From positions 1 through 64,000 of the forward strand of contig NZ_CANMFI010000002.1 of NCBI RefSeq assembly GCF_947497125.1: 64,000 bases of DNA, given 5' to 3'. Positions within the stretch are counted from its first letter, which is position 1, and the number at the start of each line of letters is the position of its first letter. A program made the position numbers and the translations under genes. The notes beneath the pieces were generated by a model. That model had not been told where the DNA came from. It was given only the letters and a program-made list of their open reading frames with translations, and did not search any database. Source of the stretch: an uncultured Polaribacter sp. (lineage in GTDB: Bacteria > Bacteroidota > Bacteroidia > Flavobacteriales > Flavobacteriaceae). This document shows positions 14,873-25,100 of the stretch, one piece after another.

Positions 14873-17800
14873 TTATTTTTTTATCAGTTTTGTTGTATGT
14901 TTTTTATCTTGAGATATTACTTCTAAAATATAGATACCATTTGATAATCCATTTGTTTCTATTGTAAATATCGATTTATCTAAATTTTTAAAAGCACTTA
15001 TTACTTTTTGTCCATTCATGTTATAAATAGATATCTTTTCAATTGGTAATTTATTAATGTTGTTAATTTCTATGTAATTGTCAAAAAGTGTTGGGTAAAT
15101 TTTTAAATAGTTATTTTCTTCTTCATTAACTTTTAATGTTGAAATATTCACTTCTTTTGTTTCAGAAAATTGAGAACCAAAAAATGAAGCATCTATAGCC
15201 TGAACAGACCAGTAATAACTACCATTAGGCAAGTTAAGTTTCCATTTTAAATTATGTTCAACATTCCCTTTTCCTGCAAGTTTTCTAAAACCATTGTCAA
15301 GTGAGTTAACTTTCATTATTTCTTCACCTCCATCAGTTGTTCCTATTTTTATAGCATATGTAAGACCAGGTGAAGGTGTATGATCATCAGTTGCAGGATT
15401 CCATTCAAAAATAGTTTGATAGGTTTGCGTTTCAGAATCATACTTTACATTATAATTTCTAAGATTTTCTGGTGCTGTTGGCCTATCATTTTTAACAAAA
15501 TTATTTACGGTTGATTTTGCTAAAGACGTAGTTGATTCCTTAGCAATAGCAGATTCATTTCTAACATTTAAATAGGTTCTAAATACATTTTTACTGCTAT
15601 CTGACCTGTCTTCACCAGAAATAGCGAAATCTAAATCTCCGTCTCCATCAATATCACCAAATGCAACTGATGCATTAATAATATCACCTAAATCAAACGT
15701 ACTATCTATAAAAGTTTTTGTAGTTGGATTATATGATGCTAATTTTGTGATTTCTCCCTGACCTGAAACGGTTCCAGAGTATAAAATATCTGCATATCCA
15801 TCTCCATCAAAATCACCTAATTCTATATTAGCATTTCTAACAGGTAATAAGTTAGTTGATATAGAAGTAAATTCAACTTTATCATCAACTTTTTTATTTT
15901 CATAAATTTTAAATATGTCTCCTGCTATTGTAGTACCTGTTATTGCAATATCCAAATCACCATCACTATCAAAATCAATAAAATCTAATGTACTTTCTCT
16001 TGCGCTGGTCGTCTTTAATTCTGTTTCAGATAGAATTGGTGTAATTGTAGATTCATCGTAGGCAGTTTCATTTAAATAAATTTTATTATCAAGTCCTGAA
16101 TTTGAAAAACCAGTAATAGCTAAATCAAAATCTTGGTCGCCATCGATATCGCCAAAGTCAAAACTACCTGCTGTTAAAGATTTTATTTGGCTAGAAATAT
16201 CTATTGGTTCATTTTTAAGTGAATTATTTTCTTGCTCAAAGATGTTAATTTTTAAAGTTGCATTATTAAAATTTGACGTTAATCCTACTTGTGCAATTTC
16301 ATTTTCACCATCGTTATTTATATCTATCACTTTCAACTTACCTTTATACAACCCAGATGAAATGATAGCACTACTAAATAAACCATTTTCACTAGACTGG
16401 TATACAATTAAAGCATTAGTACCTGAGCTTTCATAGTTATTAACAATTATATCTTGAATATTATCATTATTTAAGTCAAGTAAAACAATATCTGTAATAC
16501 TGGTTGTTCCTAAAGATTGAATTAATTTGTATTGATTATTATCTAGTGAATATGTTTTTAAATTACCACTAGAGGCTTTAGAACTATATATTAAATCTAA
16601 ATCATTATCATTGTCTAAGTCACTTAACTTTAATATCGGATCTGATACTGCAGTTATGGTTTGATCAATAATTCCCCCTTGATTTAATACTTTCCATTCA
16701 TAGGTTAATTGAAAAGATTGTTCTTCTGAAAAAGTACTGCCTTGAAAACCATTATCTACAGATTGAACAGACCAATAATAGTTACCAGGTGCTAAAGACA
16801 ATTCATAATCTGTAGTGTAAATTGCGGGTGATTTAGTAATTAATCTTTGTCCAGTTACTAAATTACTTTCAGTATTCGACAATTCGCTTCCGCCAGGAGT
16901 AGTTCCCAACCTTATGATATAACCTATTTCTTTAGAAAAATCATCCTCTGGTGCTGTCCAAGATAGTTTTACTTTACCATTACCTAAATTTTCAAATGTT
17001 AAATCTGTAATTTTTTCAGGAGCATTATTGGTTTTATTTGCAATAGATGTCTTGTATAAAATTGTTTCTTCGCCATCTGATGATGTTCCGCTTAAAAACA
17101 AATCTAAATCACCATCTAAATCATAATCTACCCATTTAGCATTAGAGTTTCTAAAACCTTTTAAATTAATCTCAGTATTTAACTGAACATTAGCAACGCT
17201 ACTATTTCCGTTATCATTAATATCTCTTACTCCATCATATAATTTAGATATACTTTCACCTAAACTATTTTCTCCAGTAACTACTATATCTAAGATGCCG
17301 TCATTGTTATAATCTCCTAAAGCAATATCTCCATTTTTTAACCCTTCTATATTTGATACCTTACTGAGTTGATTTCGTTTCCCAAACCAAAACTCTAATT
17401 CATTATTAGAATTTTCACCCATCATACAAATAGTAGTACCATAAGCTGTAAAAGAAGAATTACTTAATGCAGGTAAACTAAAAGAGCTACTCGAATTATC
17501 ATTGTTAATGTTAGTGTTTTGTTTATAAAATGATACATTATTTCCAACACCAAGAATATCTTGATCTCCATCAAAATCATAGTCTGAAATATTAATACTA
17601 CCAAAAGGTAATGTTGTTCCATTAAAATTTGGTTCTCTTACTAGTAAATCATTCTCTCTGTAATAAATTTCAAAAACCCATTCATTATCTGCGTTTAATC
17701 CATTAATAGAAAAATCAATATCACCATCATTATCAAGATCTCCAGAGCTAATGCTTGTTCCAAATAAATTAGGTAATTTTAAAGAACTACTTTCATTAAA

Positions 17801-20800
17801 ACCTGTACCACCTGTGTTTATATATATTTTGGTTGATGTTTCATTATTAGCATCTAGTCCAGAAATAATAAGATCTATAAAACCATCTTTGTTTAGGTCG
17901 CTCCATTCAATATCTCCATCATATACATTGTTAAAAGCATATTGAGTGTCTACAAAAGAACCATCATCATTTGTGTACAACTTTGTGATAATACCAAATA
18001 AATTACTTCTTCCTATAACTGCAACATCTTGGTCCCCATCTCTATCAAAATCTCCCCATGCTACAGAAGAATCACTTAACCCTATAAAAGGATTATCTTG
18101 AATTTCTAAACTATACTCATTATTTAAGAGTGTTAATTGTGTTGAAGAAATTTGAACGCTTATTGATGCGTTTATTGGAGTTTGATAGTCGATAGTAATT
18201 GTTTCATCTATTTCTTCTCCTTCAAAATTTAAATCATCTTCAATACCTTTTATAATTAAAATACCTTCTGTTTCGCCTGCAGATATATTTATACTTGGTC
18301 CATTTCCTACCAGTAATATTCTATCTTTTTTTATATTTTCATCGCTAAAATTAGTGCCGCTTTGACTTGCATCTTTACCAACAGCAATAAATAAATCTCC
18401 ATTATTTTTTGATATTAAAGCAGATATCCCAAGATAATAATCTTCACTACTTGAGTCTTGTATATATTGTTCTTTATAAAAAGTTGCAACTCCATCATTC
18501 AAGGTATATTCTTCAACTTTTGCATCTCTGGCTGTAAGGTTAGAGCTATCAAATGCAATTAATAAGTTCCCTTTTGAGTTTATGGATATAGCTCGACTTC
18601 CTTGATAGTCATTTATAGTCTCTAAATTAGAAGCTGTTGAAGTACTTTTCATCCATTTTCTAACCCTTTGATTTTGACCAGAAACATACACATTTCCTTC
18701 AGAATCTAAAACTATAGAATTAGGGAAATGAAAACTTGTGTCTTCAAAAAACACAGAGGCACTTACTTCATTTATAGAAGATTTCCATACTTTTTTACTA
18801 TTTCTAGAAATAGTATATATGTCTCCATCTGTAGTAACATGCATATTAATTGCACCATTATCAATACCAGTTGATACGTTTGATATAAAAGACCCTGAAT
18901 TATCATATTTTTTTACGGTACCAGATTCAATTAAAACATATATACTACCTGAGGCATCTATATGAATATCTGTTGGACTTTGGATTCCATCAATTATATT
19001 TGTTACATTTCCTGTTGAATTCTCTTTCTTTTGAATTCTGTTATTTCGATAATCTGCTATGTACAGATTTCCTTCTGTATCTAAAGCTAATCCTTCAGGT
19101 TGCTTTAATTGATTGTTATTGTTTCCTAAACCATTACCACCATGATATATTGATGCTTTCCCTTTTGCAAAAAAATCAGTAGAATAATCGGTATCAATTA
19201 ATGCAGTTCCAGAAACATCTAAAGGTATTTGAATGTTGTTAGAACTTGGGTAATCAATAGTTGCTGTTACTTTAACGATTTCATGTTCTGCAAATTCTAT
19301 TTTATCAAAAACAACGGTCTTAACTTCTGGTAAGTCGTTATCTATTAAATTTATAGTTACTTGTTGTGTTTCTTTTTCTATTGCGCCTATTACTGTATCA
19401 ATATCTACTATAATTGTTTCGATAAATTCTACTGAAGCGTCATCAATAGCAGATAATTCTGTAACCCCCGTTAGCTCTCCTGCAGGAATGGTAATAGTTA
19501 ACGAACTATTATAATCTGTTCCTTTAATTGCTGTACCACTATTTAATAAATTAACAATAATATCTTCAGGTGATGGATTATTTAGAGTTGCTATCAAATT
19601 TACAGTATTTGTAGGTTCTGAAACACTTAAGTTACTAGCAGAAAGGGATACGTTAACTTCATTTGCTTTGCTAAACCAACTCTCGTTACCTTCTACCATA
19701 TCATCTGTACCATCTTTATCGGTATCGTAAGCAGTAATAGCAAACTCGCTATTTATATCAGCATCGGCCACTGTATAGCTAGTTACATTGCCCAGATCTA
19801 TTGTTGATTCATACGAATACCCTGTTGGAGAACCATAATATAATTTATAACCTGCAGTATCAGATTCTAGATTTTTAGACCAAGTTAAAATAACATCTGT
19901 ACCATTTTTATTTTTAACAACGTTGCTAGGAGGCGCTATGGGCGCTGATGTATTTGGCGTTGTTAAAAAAGGTGTATAATCTACTGTACCCAATGATACA
20001 TCATCCGAAGAATCATAAATTGCAGCTTGTATCTCTGATTCTAAAGAAGTACCCCAGTAATTGTTTTCTAAAACTAAATTAGAATCTGTATTATTTTTAA
20101 TATTATATAAACTTAATACAATATTATTATTAGTAACATTTATATTGTTTTTACCGTCAAAAACTAAACCCTCCACAAAGTTTATCAGATTGCTATTGGT
20201 GATATTAGTGTTACCGCCAATGTTGTAACCTGCTCTTCCACTAACTCTTATACCAATTGTATTCAAAAATTTATAACCAATAAAACTTGAGTTAGAAACT
20301 TCCATATTCCCAATAGAAATCATATCATTCACTTCATTTTTTGAGGAAAAAACACTGTTTTCAGAAATAAAATGTGAGCTTGGCAAATTAATTACTGATG
20401 AAACAAAAATTGAATTAATGACTTTAAAAAGACCATTTACAGGACTACCTCCACCATTGCTGATATTTGAATTATAAACAGTACTTCCGTCAAATAAAAA
20501 ATTTGCGGAACAACAACCCATAGTCATATTAGAATTTTTTACAATTGAACCTATGAATCGTATACCATAATTATATGAATCTGAATTAACATTAGAGTTA
20601 CTAATGAAACAATTTGTAAAACTGATTGGCTCAGTCCTAGGATAAAATCCTTTTATTTCTAAATCATCAAATGTTGAATTTTCAAATTTTAGTTCTGCAT
20701 TAGTAGAGTAACCTTTTGTTGATACATCTGACTTATTAAAATTAGAGTTTGTTATGAATAATGTTCCCGTATTTTTAATATCATCTTGATTATGTTCAGA

Positions 20801-21190
20801 TTCATCAGCCAATTGAATAGCTTTTTGTGGCCCTGTATATAGGTTGTAAGTAATTTGACTATCTGATAAATTTGCACTTTTAAATATTATCATAGCATTA
20901 TCTCCTTTTACGGCATTACCATTAAATACTATTGAAGCATTATTTGTTCCGATAGAAATGATATTTCCTTTTACTAAAAGATTAAAATCACCTGTAAAAT
21001 TAACATTCACTCCAGCTTCTATAGTCAAAGTAACCCCATTAGAGACTAAAACATTACCAGTAAGAACATAGGGGCTGTTTACCAAACTCCATGTTGTATC
21101 TGAGGAAATAGCTCCTGAAACATTTGTTTTTGCAGTAAAATTTGTTGTAAAAAAAGTTAGTAATAAGAGTAGATTGTAAAATTGTTTCAT
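14873..21190 (-). CDS. giant T9SS type A surface protein with beta-helix, Calx-beta, NHL and FG-GAP modules (2105 aa)
   Basis: Residues 1-20 are a signal peptide. Residues ~25-400 look like a parallel beta-helix (GVTLTIEAGVNVNFTGDFNL; many NSN/ISNSN ladders). Then come an FN3 domain (~418-505), a Calx-beta domain (~508-620, SVSEPTNTVNLIATL), NHL repeats (~660-930, QPEGLALDTEGNLYIADYRN), FG-GAP/VCBS repeats in two blocks (~1020-1380 and ~1510-1880; WGDFDRDGDQDVAV, FGDIDGDGDLDFAISG), FN3 domains at ~1385-1500 and ~1900-2010, and a type A sorting tail (~2020-2105; IYPTLFDNYIEI, NMNGQKV, GLSNGIYILEVIS, TKLIKK). FG-GAP Asp/Asn loops bind calcium. It is probably a secreted or surface-anchored adhesin or binding protein; the ligand is unknown. 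It is monocistronic, with an upstream element shared with the gene at 9399-9872. Confidence 0.88.
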   Translation of the reverse strand: MKQFYNLLLLLTFFTTNFTAKTNVSGAISSDTTWSLVNSPYVLTGNVLVSNGVTLTIEAGVNVNFTGDFNLLVKGNIISIGTNNASIVFNGNAVKGDNAMIIFKSANLSDSQITYNLYTGPQKAIQLADESEHNQDDIKNTGTLFITNSNFNKSDVSTKGYSTNAELKFENSTFDDLEIKGFYPRTEPISFTNCFISNSNVNSDSYNYGIRFIGSIVKNSNMTMGCCSANFLFDGSTVYNSNISNGGGSPVNGLFKVINSIFVSSVINLPSSHFISENSVFSSKNEVNDMISIGNMEVSNSSFIGYKFLNTIGIRVSGRAGYNIGGNTNITNSNLINFVEGLVFDGKNNINVTNNNIVLSLYNIKNNTDSNLVLENNYWGTSLESEIQAAIYDSSDDVSLGTVDYTPFLTTPNTSAPIAPPSNVVKNKNGTDVILTWSKNLESDTAGYKLYYGSPTGYSYESTIDLGNVTSYTVADADINSEFAITAYDTDKDGTDDMVEGNESWFSKANEVNVSLSASNLSVSEPTNTVNLIATLNNPSPEDIIVNLLNSGTAIKGTDYNSSLTITIPAGELTGVTELSAIDDASVEFIETIIVDIDTVIGAIEKETQQVTINLIDNDLPEVKTVVFDKIEFAEHEIVKVTATIDYPSSNNIQIPLDVSGTALIDTDYSTDFFAKGKASIYHGGNGLGNNNNQLKQPEGLALDTEGNLYIADYRNNRIQKKENSTGNVTNIIDGIQSPTDIHIDASGSIYVLIESGTVKKYDNSGSFISNVSTGIDNGAINMHVTTDGDIYTISRNSKKVWKSSINEVSASVFFEDTSFHFPNSIVLDSEGNVYVSGQNQRVRKWMKSTSTASNLETINDYQGSRAISINSKGNLLIAFDSSNLTARDAKVEEYTLNDGVATFYKEQYIQDSSSEDYYLGISALISKNNGDLFIAVGKDASQSGTNFSDENIKKDRILLVGNGPSINISAGETEGILIIKGIEDDLNFEGEEIDETITIDYQTPINASISVQISSTQLTLLNNEYSLEIQDNPFIGLSDSSVAWGDFDRDGDQDVAVIGRSNLFGIITKLYTNDDGSFVDTQYAFNNVYDGDIEWSDLNKDGFIDLIISGLDANNETSTKIYINTGGTGFNESSSLKLPNLFGTSISSGDLDNDGDIDFSINGLNADNEWVFEIYYRENDLLVREPNFNGTTLPFGSINISDYDFDGDQDILGVGNNVSFYKQNTNINNDNSSSSFSLPALSNSSFTAYGTTICMMGENSNNELEFWFGKRNQLSKVSNIEGLKNGDIALGDYNNDGILDIVVTGENSLGESISKLYDGVRDINDNGNSSVANVQLNTEINLKGFRNSNAKWVDYDLDGDLDLFLSGTSSDGEETILYKTSIANKTNNAPEKITDLTFENLGNGKVKLSWTAPEDDFSKEIGYIIRLGTTPGGSELSNTESNLVTGQRLITKSPAIYTTDYELSLAPGNYYWSVQSVDNGFQGSTFSEEQSFQLTYEWKVLNQGGIIDQTITAVSDPILKLSDLDNDNDLDLIYSSKASSGNLKTYSLDNNQYKLIQSLGTTSITDIVLLDLNNDNIQDIIVNNYESSGTNALIVYQSSENGLFSSAIISSGLYKGKLKVIDINNDGENEIAQVGLTSNFNNATLKINIFEQENNSLKNEPIDISSQIKSLTAGSFDFGDIDGDQDFDLAITGFSNSGLDNKIYLNETAYDESTITPILSETELKTTSARESTLDFIDFDSDGDLDIAITGTTIAGDIFKIYENKKVDDKVEFTSISTNLLPVRNANIELGDFDGDGYADILYSGTVSGQGEITKLASYNPTTKTFIDSTFDLGDIINASVAFGDIDGDGDLDFAISGEDRSDSSKNVFRTYLNVRNESAIAKESTTSLAKSTVNNFVKNDRPTAPENLRNYNVKYDSETQTYQTIFEWNPATDDHTPSPGLTYAIKIGTTDGGEEIMKVNSLDNGFRKLAGKGNVEHNLKWKLNLPNGSYYWSVQAIDASFFGSQFSETKEVNISTLKVNEEENNYLKIYPTLFDNYIEINNINKLPIEKISIYNMNGQKVISAFKNLDKSIFTIETNGLSNGIYILEVISQDKKHTTKLIKK

Positions 21191-21194
21191 TTCA

Positions 21195-21279
21195 ATTAAT
21201 TTTTTAAAAGTAAAATTATGATTTAATTCAAAATATTTTTAAAAATTTATACGACATCATAATTTCGCATATATTTTGA
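21195..21279 (-). promoter_or_regulatory. shared upstream element, copy B
   Basis: Partner of 9883-9964; it begins 4 nt before the ATG at 21190. The far half (21247-21279, containing ACGACATCATAATTTCGC) is identical in both copies, while the near half differs at a few positions and by small A/T-run indels. Conservation outside coding sequence in front of two T9SS cargo genes points to a common promoter or operator. Confidence 0.6.
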
Positions 21280-21496
21280 CACATAACTAAACCTTTTCAT
21301 CAACCTTATAAATTACAATCGAACATTAGTATTAAAATATCAAAAACTAAGGCTATACATAATTAAATATCTTCAATTACCATTTAGCTCTTTTTATTAT
21401 AAAGTGTATTATTTGTGTTTTTTTTTGTTTGAAGAAAATGACTTTTATTAAACCAAAACTCAACATAAAACACTAAAATTTAGATGATTTAATATT
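21280..21496. other. AT-rich divergent intergenic stretch, nothing further recognised
   Basis: This lies between the shared element of the minus-strand gene and the plus-strand promoter. No open frame, repeat or hairpin of note was seen. Confidence 0.5.
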
Positions 21497-21525
21497 TTGT
21501 AAAGTTAAAAAGTAGCGTATATTTG
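21497..21525 (+). promoter_or_regulatory. Bacteroidota sigma-A type promoter
   Basis: TTG at 21497-21499, an 18-nt spacer and TATATTTG at 21518-21525 match the consensus. The predicted start near 21532 gives a leader of ~29 nt for the gene at 21561. It may also drive the giant adhesin and SprF genes downstream, as no strong terminator was seen at 22026-22154. Confidence 0.7.
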
Positions 21526-21560
21526 CCGACGAAATCCCTAATTTAACACATCCCCCTAAA

Positions 21561-22025
21561 ATGCTGCTACTTTCTTCAGAAAGAGAACTATCAAAACTCA
21601 AAGAAGTTCTTCCTAAAAATAAGACAGATTATAATTATTTTAATAAAAGCAAATTCTATTTTTTAAATTTCGTCGTATTCTTTTTATTTTTAACTATAAA
21701 TCCTGTTGCTTTTGCACAAGTAAAATCTTCTGTTTTAAACAAGACAAAGAATACCACAAACACACTTTCAGAGACATCAAAAAAAACTGACAACTATTCT
21801 ATTATAAAAAAGAATACTAGCAAAAAGATAGCTCAAATAAGCAACAAACAAAAATCTAGTATTTCTAGTAATACTGCCTACTTAGTTAACGGAGTCTTCT
21901 TTAGAAACGAAGAACTAAAAGCGATATCTAAAGACGATATTTTATCGATTAAAGTAGTAAAAAGAGACACTGTAATCAATAGTAAAAAGTTTGATGCCCA
22001 AATTTTAGTACTCCTAAAAAAATAA
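21561..22025 (+). CDS. small exported protein with plug-like C-terminal segment (154 aa)
   Basis: The N-terminus is unusual: ~30 hydrophilic residues (MLLLSSERELSKLKEVLPKN...) precede a hydrophobic stretch (FYFLNFVVFFLFLTI) and PVAFAQ, so the signal anchor is long and may not be cleaved. Residues ~55-103 are Lys/Ser/Thr-rich linker. Residues ~105-154 (AYLVNGVFFRNEELKAISKDD, ILSIKVVKRD) resemble the 'IVDGK...L..I.P.DI.SI.VLK' segment of TonB-dependent receptor plug domains and BlaR1-like exported proteins. It stands alone, without the barrel or peptidase that normally accompanies that segment. It has a good promoter and precedes the giant adhesin gene by 129 nt. Function unknown. Confidence 0.65.
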   Translation: MLLLSSERELSKLKEVLPKNKTDYNYFNKSKFYFLNFVVFFLFLTINPVAFAQVKSSVLNKTKNTTNTLSETSKKTDNYSIIKKNTSKKIAQISNKQKSSISSNTAYLVNGVFFRNEELKAISKDDILSIKVVKRDTVINSKKFDAQILVLLKK

Positions 22026-22154
22026 TTTTAGTCAACTACTAATCTAATTAAAATTACAATAAGTAACCATTATCTTTTTCTTTAAATAATGCTACTTAAA
22101 ATTTAGGTTATAATACAAATACACCTAAAAAAAGTCCCCTAACATTTTATTCTG

Positions 22155-25100
22155 ATGAAAAACAAAAAATTACACCTACTCATTCTTTTTATTTTTTTTA
22201 GTGTTCAATTAAACGCCCAAGAATACCTAATTAATCCAACCACAGATGGTGGTTTTGAAGACAATCATGGCTGGACGATTGTAAATGCAGCAGATGCTGA
22301 AAACAAATGGGTAATTGGTGATGCCGAAAAATCTAGTGGGGCTTCGGGTGCTTTTGTATCAGACAACCTAATTACACAAAACATTACTTCGCCGCAAAGT
22401 CAAAATAGGGTTATTTATTTATATAAAGATGTTTTAGTACCTAATAATGCATCTTCCATTTCTTTGTCGTTTAAATTTAAAAATGAATCTAATACCACAA
22501 GCCCTCCAAGAGTATTTTTCTCTGAAACAGCTCACTTCCCGTTCAATTTTCAAAACAATATGTTATTTAATGATTACGCAACATTAACAACTGTTTTAGC
22601 TAATAAAAGTAATTGGGAATCGTATACAAACTCTGAACCATTAGTACAAGACAGAGTAGTAACCTATAACTCTAAGGTGTTAAAACCAGGTAAAAGTTAC
22701 CGAATTATTTTTGAATGGAAAGCAATAGATCAAGGGAGTTACACACAAACATCTCCTATTACTACATTGCCTAAAAACGGAAGAATAGTTTCAAATTCTG
22801 AAACATACACGCCAGGAACAACAAATACGCATACGTTAGAATATGATGAAGATGGTACAAATTATGAAATTGTATGGTCTATAGAGGGAGGTAGTATTAT
22901 TCAGAGTGGACAAGGAACCAAAACAATGACTTCTTTTGCCCCATTGGGAACTACAGGAACTCAGACAACAAGCCTAAATTTTGCAATACCAACTCCAACC
23001 TTTCAATTTAACGGTACAAATGGCGGGTTATTTGCTTTAGATGAAGTTGCCTTAACCTACATACCGGTTCCAGAAATAACAAGCCTTAGCGCAACATCAG
23101 GTGCAGTTAATACTTCAATTATTATCAACGGAAAGTACTTTGATGAAGACCCAGCTAAAAACGCCGTATATCTTAAAGGTGTAAAATGTAACATAGTTGT
23201 TGCTACAAAAAATACACTTACCGTTAAAGTGCCAACCCATGCATCGGTTGGGTATTTTTCGGTAACAAATTTAACATCAAACTTAACAACCGTTTCTAAT
23301 CAAAAATTTACACCTACAACCCCTTCATTACAAGAAGCAGTTTACGAGTCTTATAAATACACAAACAATGCTTTTGAAAATCCGGTTTCTTTTTCTAGTG
23401 GATTTTCGTCTAGCCTAGATCAAAAAATAAATCTAGTAGATGTAGATTTAGATGGCAAAGTAGATGTTTTAAGTTATGGCAGTGATGGTGTACCAAGAGT
23501 GTTAAAAAACAATGCAACTGCAGGTAAAGTAAACACAACTACTTTTGAAAGTGTTGCTGCTTTCAGCGGAATATCACCAACGTATTCGCCAAATTCATCA
23601 AGACAAACTCTTTTTGGAGATTTTAACAATGACGGTATTCAAGATTTTGCCGTTTCTAACAATGTAAATGATGGTGGTTTTGTTACTCCAAACACATTGT
23701 CTGGAACAAGCGCTTCTTTAGGACAAAGCGTATCTTTACTTACCCAAGAAAACACTTACAAAGTAAATGCTGCTTTTTTACCTTTGGATATTAATAAAGA
23801 TGGTAAAATAGATATTTTTGGTTTATCTTCTAATCAAGGACAAGTAAAACCTTATTTTTCTAAGAACAATACTACAGCTAATAATTTTAGCTTTAGTACA
23901 GCACTTTTTTATAATACATTTGATTTCACATCTGCTTATGGCGGAGATTATGGTGATTTTAATGGTAACGGACTTAAAGACGTTGCTTATGGATCGGGTA
24001 ATTTTGTGATTTTGTTAGAAAACAAGACCGAAATTGGAAGCCCTAATGAAAAAGACTTTAATTTTCTTAGAAAACAGATTCTTCCTACTTCTGATAACGG
24101 AATTGCATACAACGTAAAGCTTTTTGATATTGATAATGATGGTTTTTTAGATATTATAGCGACCAATAATGCCGCTAATAAAATTCATATCTGGAAAAAC
24201 ACAGGAGCTGATTTTAAAACAGCACAAAGAATAGATATAACACTACCAGAACATCAAAATTCAGTAGGTTTAGCAATAGGAGATTTAAACGGTGACGGAA
24301 AAGCAGACCTTATCGTTTCTAGCTATGTAAATGGTGTTGGATCTGAAATTTCTTATCTAGAAAATACTTCTACAAACGCAGTTACTTTTAAAACTGCTGT
24401 ATTAATCCACAAAGGGTCTAATACGTATCAGCAAATAGAGTTGGTAGATATTGATGGCGATCAAAAACCAGATATTTTAGCAGTTGATGCAACCAATCAA
24501 AAATTAGAGGTACTTAGAAATAGAGTGTTAGAATCGGGCAGTATTTCTGGCAGTCAAACTATCTGTAATGGTGATAACGCATCTGAAATTAGTTCAGAAA
24601 AAGCAGGAACCGTATTATCTGGTAATATTATATATTCATGGGAAAAATCAACTAATTCTGAAACTTCTGGATACACAGTAATTACAGGTGAAAGTGAACT
24701 AAATTTAACACCTTCTTCAATTTCAGAAACAACTTATTTTAGAAGAGGTATTGCAAGTAGCGATACTCCTACTGCTATTTATTATACAATTCCTGTTAAA
24801 ATAACAGTAGAAGAATTGCCTACAATTGTAAATGCAGCAGATGTTACTATTTGTGGCACTGGATCTGTACCTTTAGTAGCCGAAACTTCTATTGGCAACA
24901 CCTCTTTTGTAAATTGGTACACCACAGAAACTAGTGGCGAACCTATTGGAAGAACTGCTTCAGACGAAGTTTTTAATACTCCAGAAATTACAGAAAACAC
25001 CACTTTTTATGCAGAAGCAGAAAGTGCTAACGGATGTGTATCTACTAGTAGAAAAGCAGTAATAGCTGCTGTAAACACTGCAATACCAACAGTTACCTTC

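Noticed and set aside
14764..14967. Plus-strand 67-codon open frame between two minus-strand genes
   Set aside because: It overlaps the T9SS tail of the 14873-21190 gene antisense, and its composition is that of AT-rich shadow sequence.
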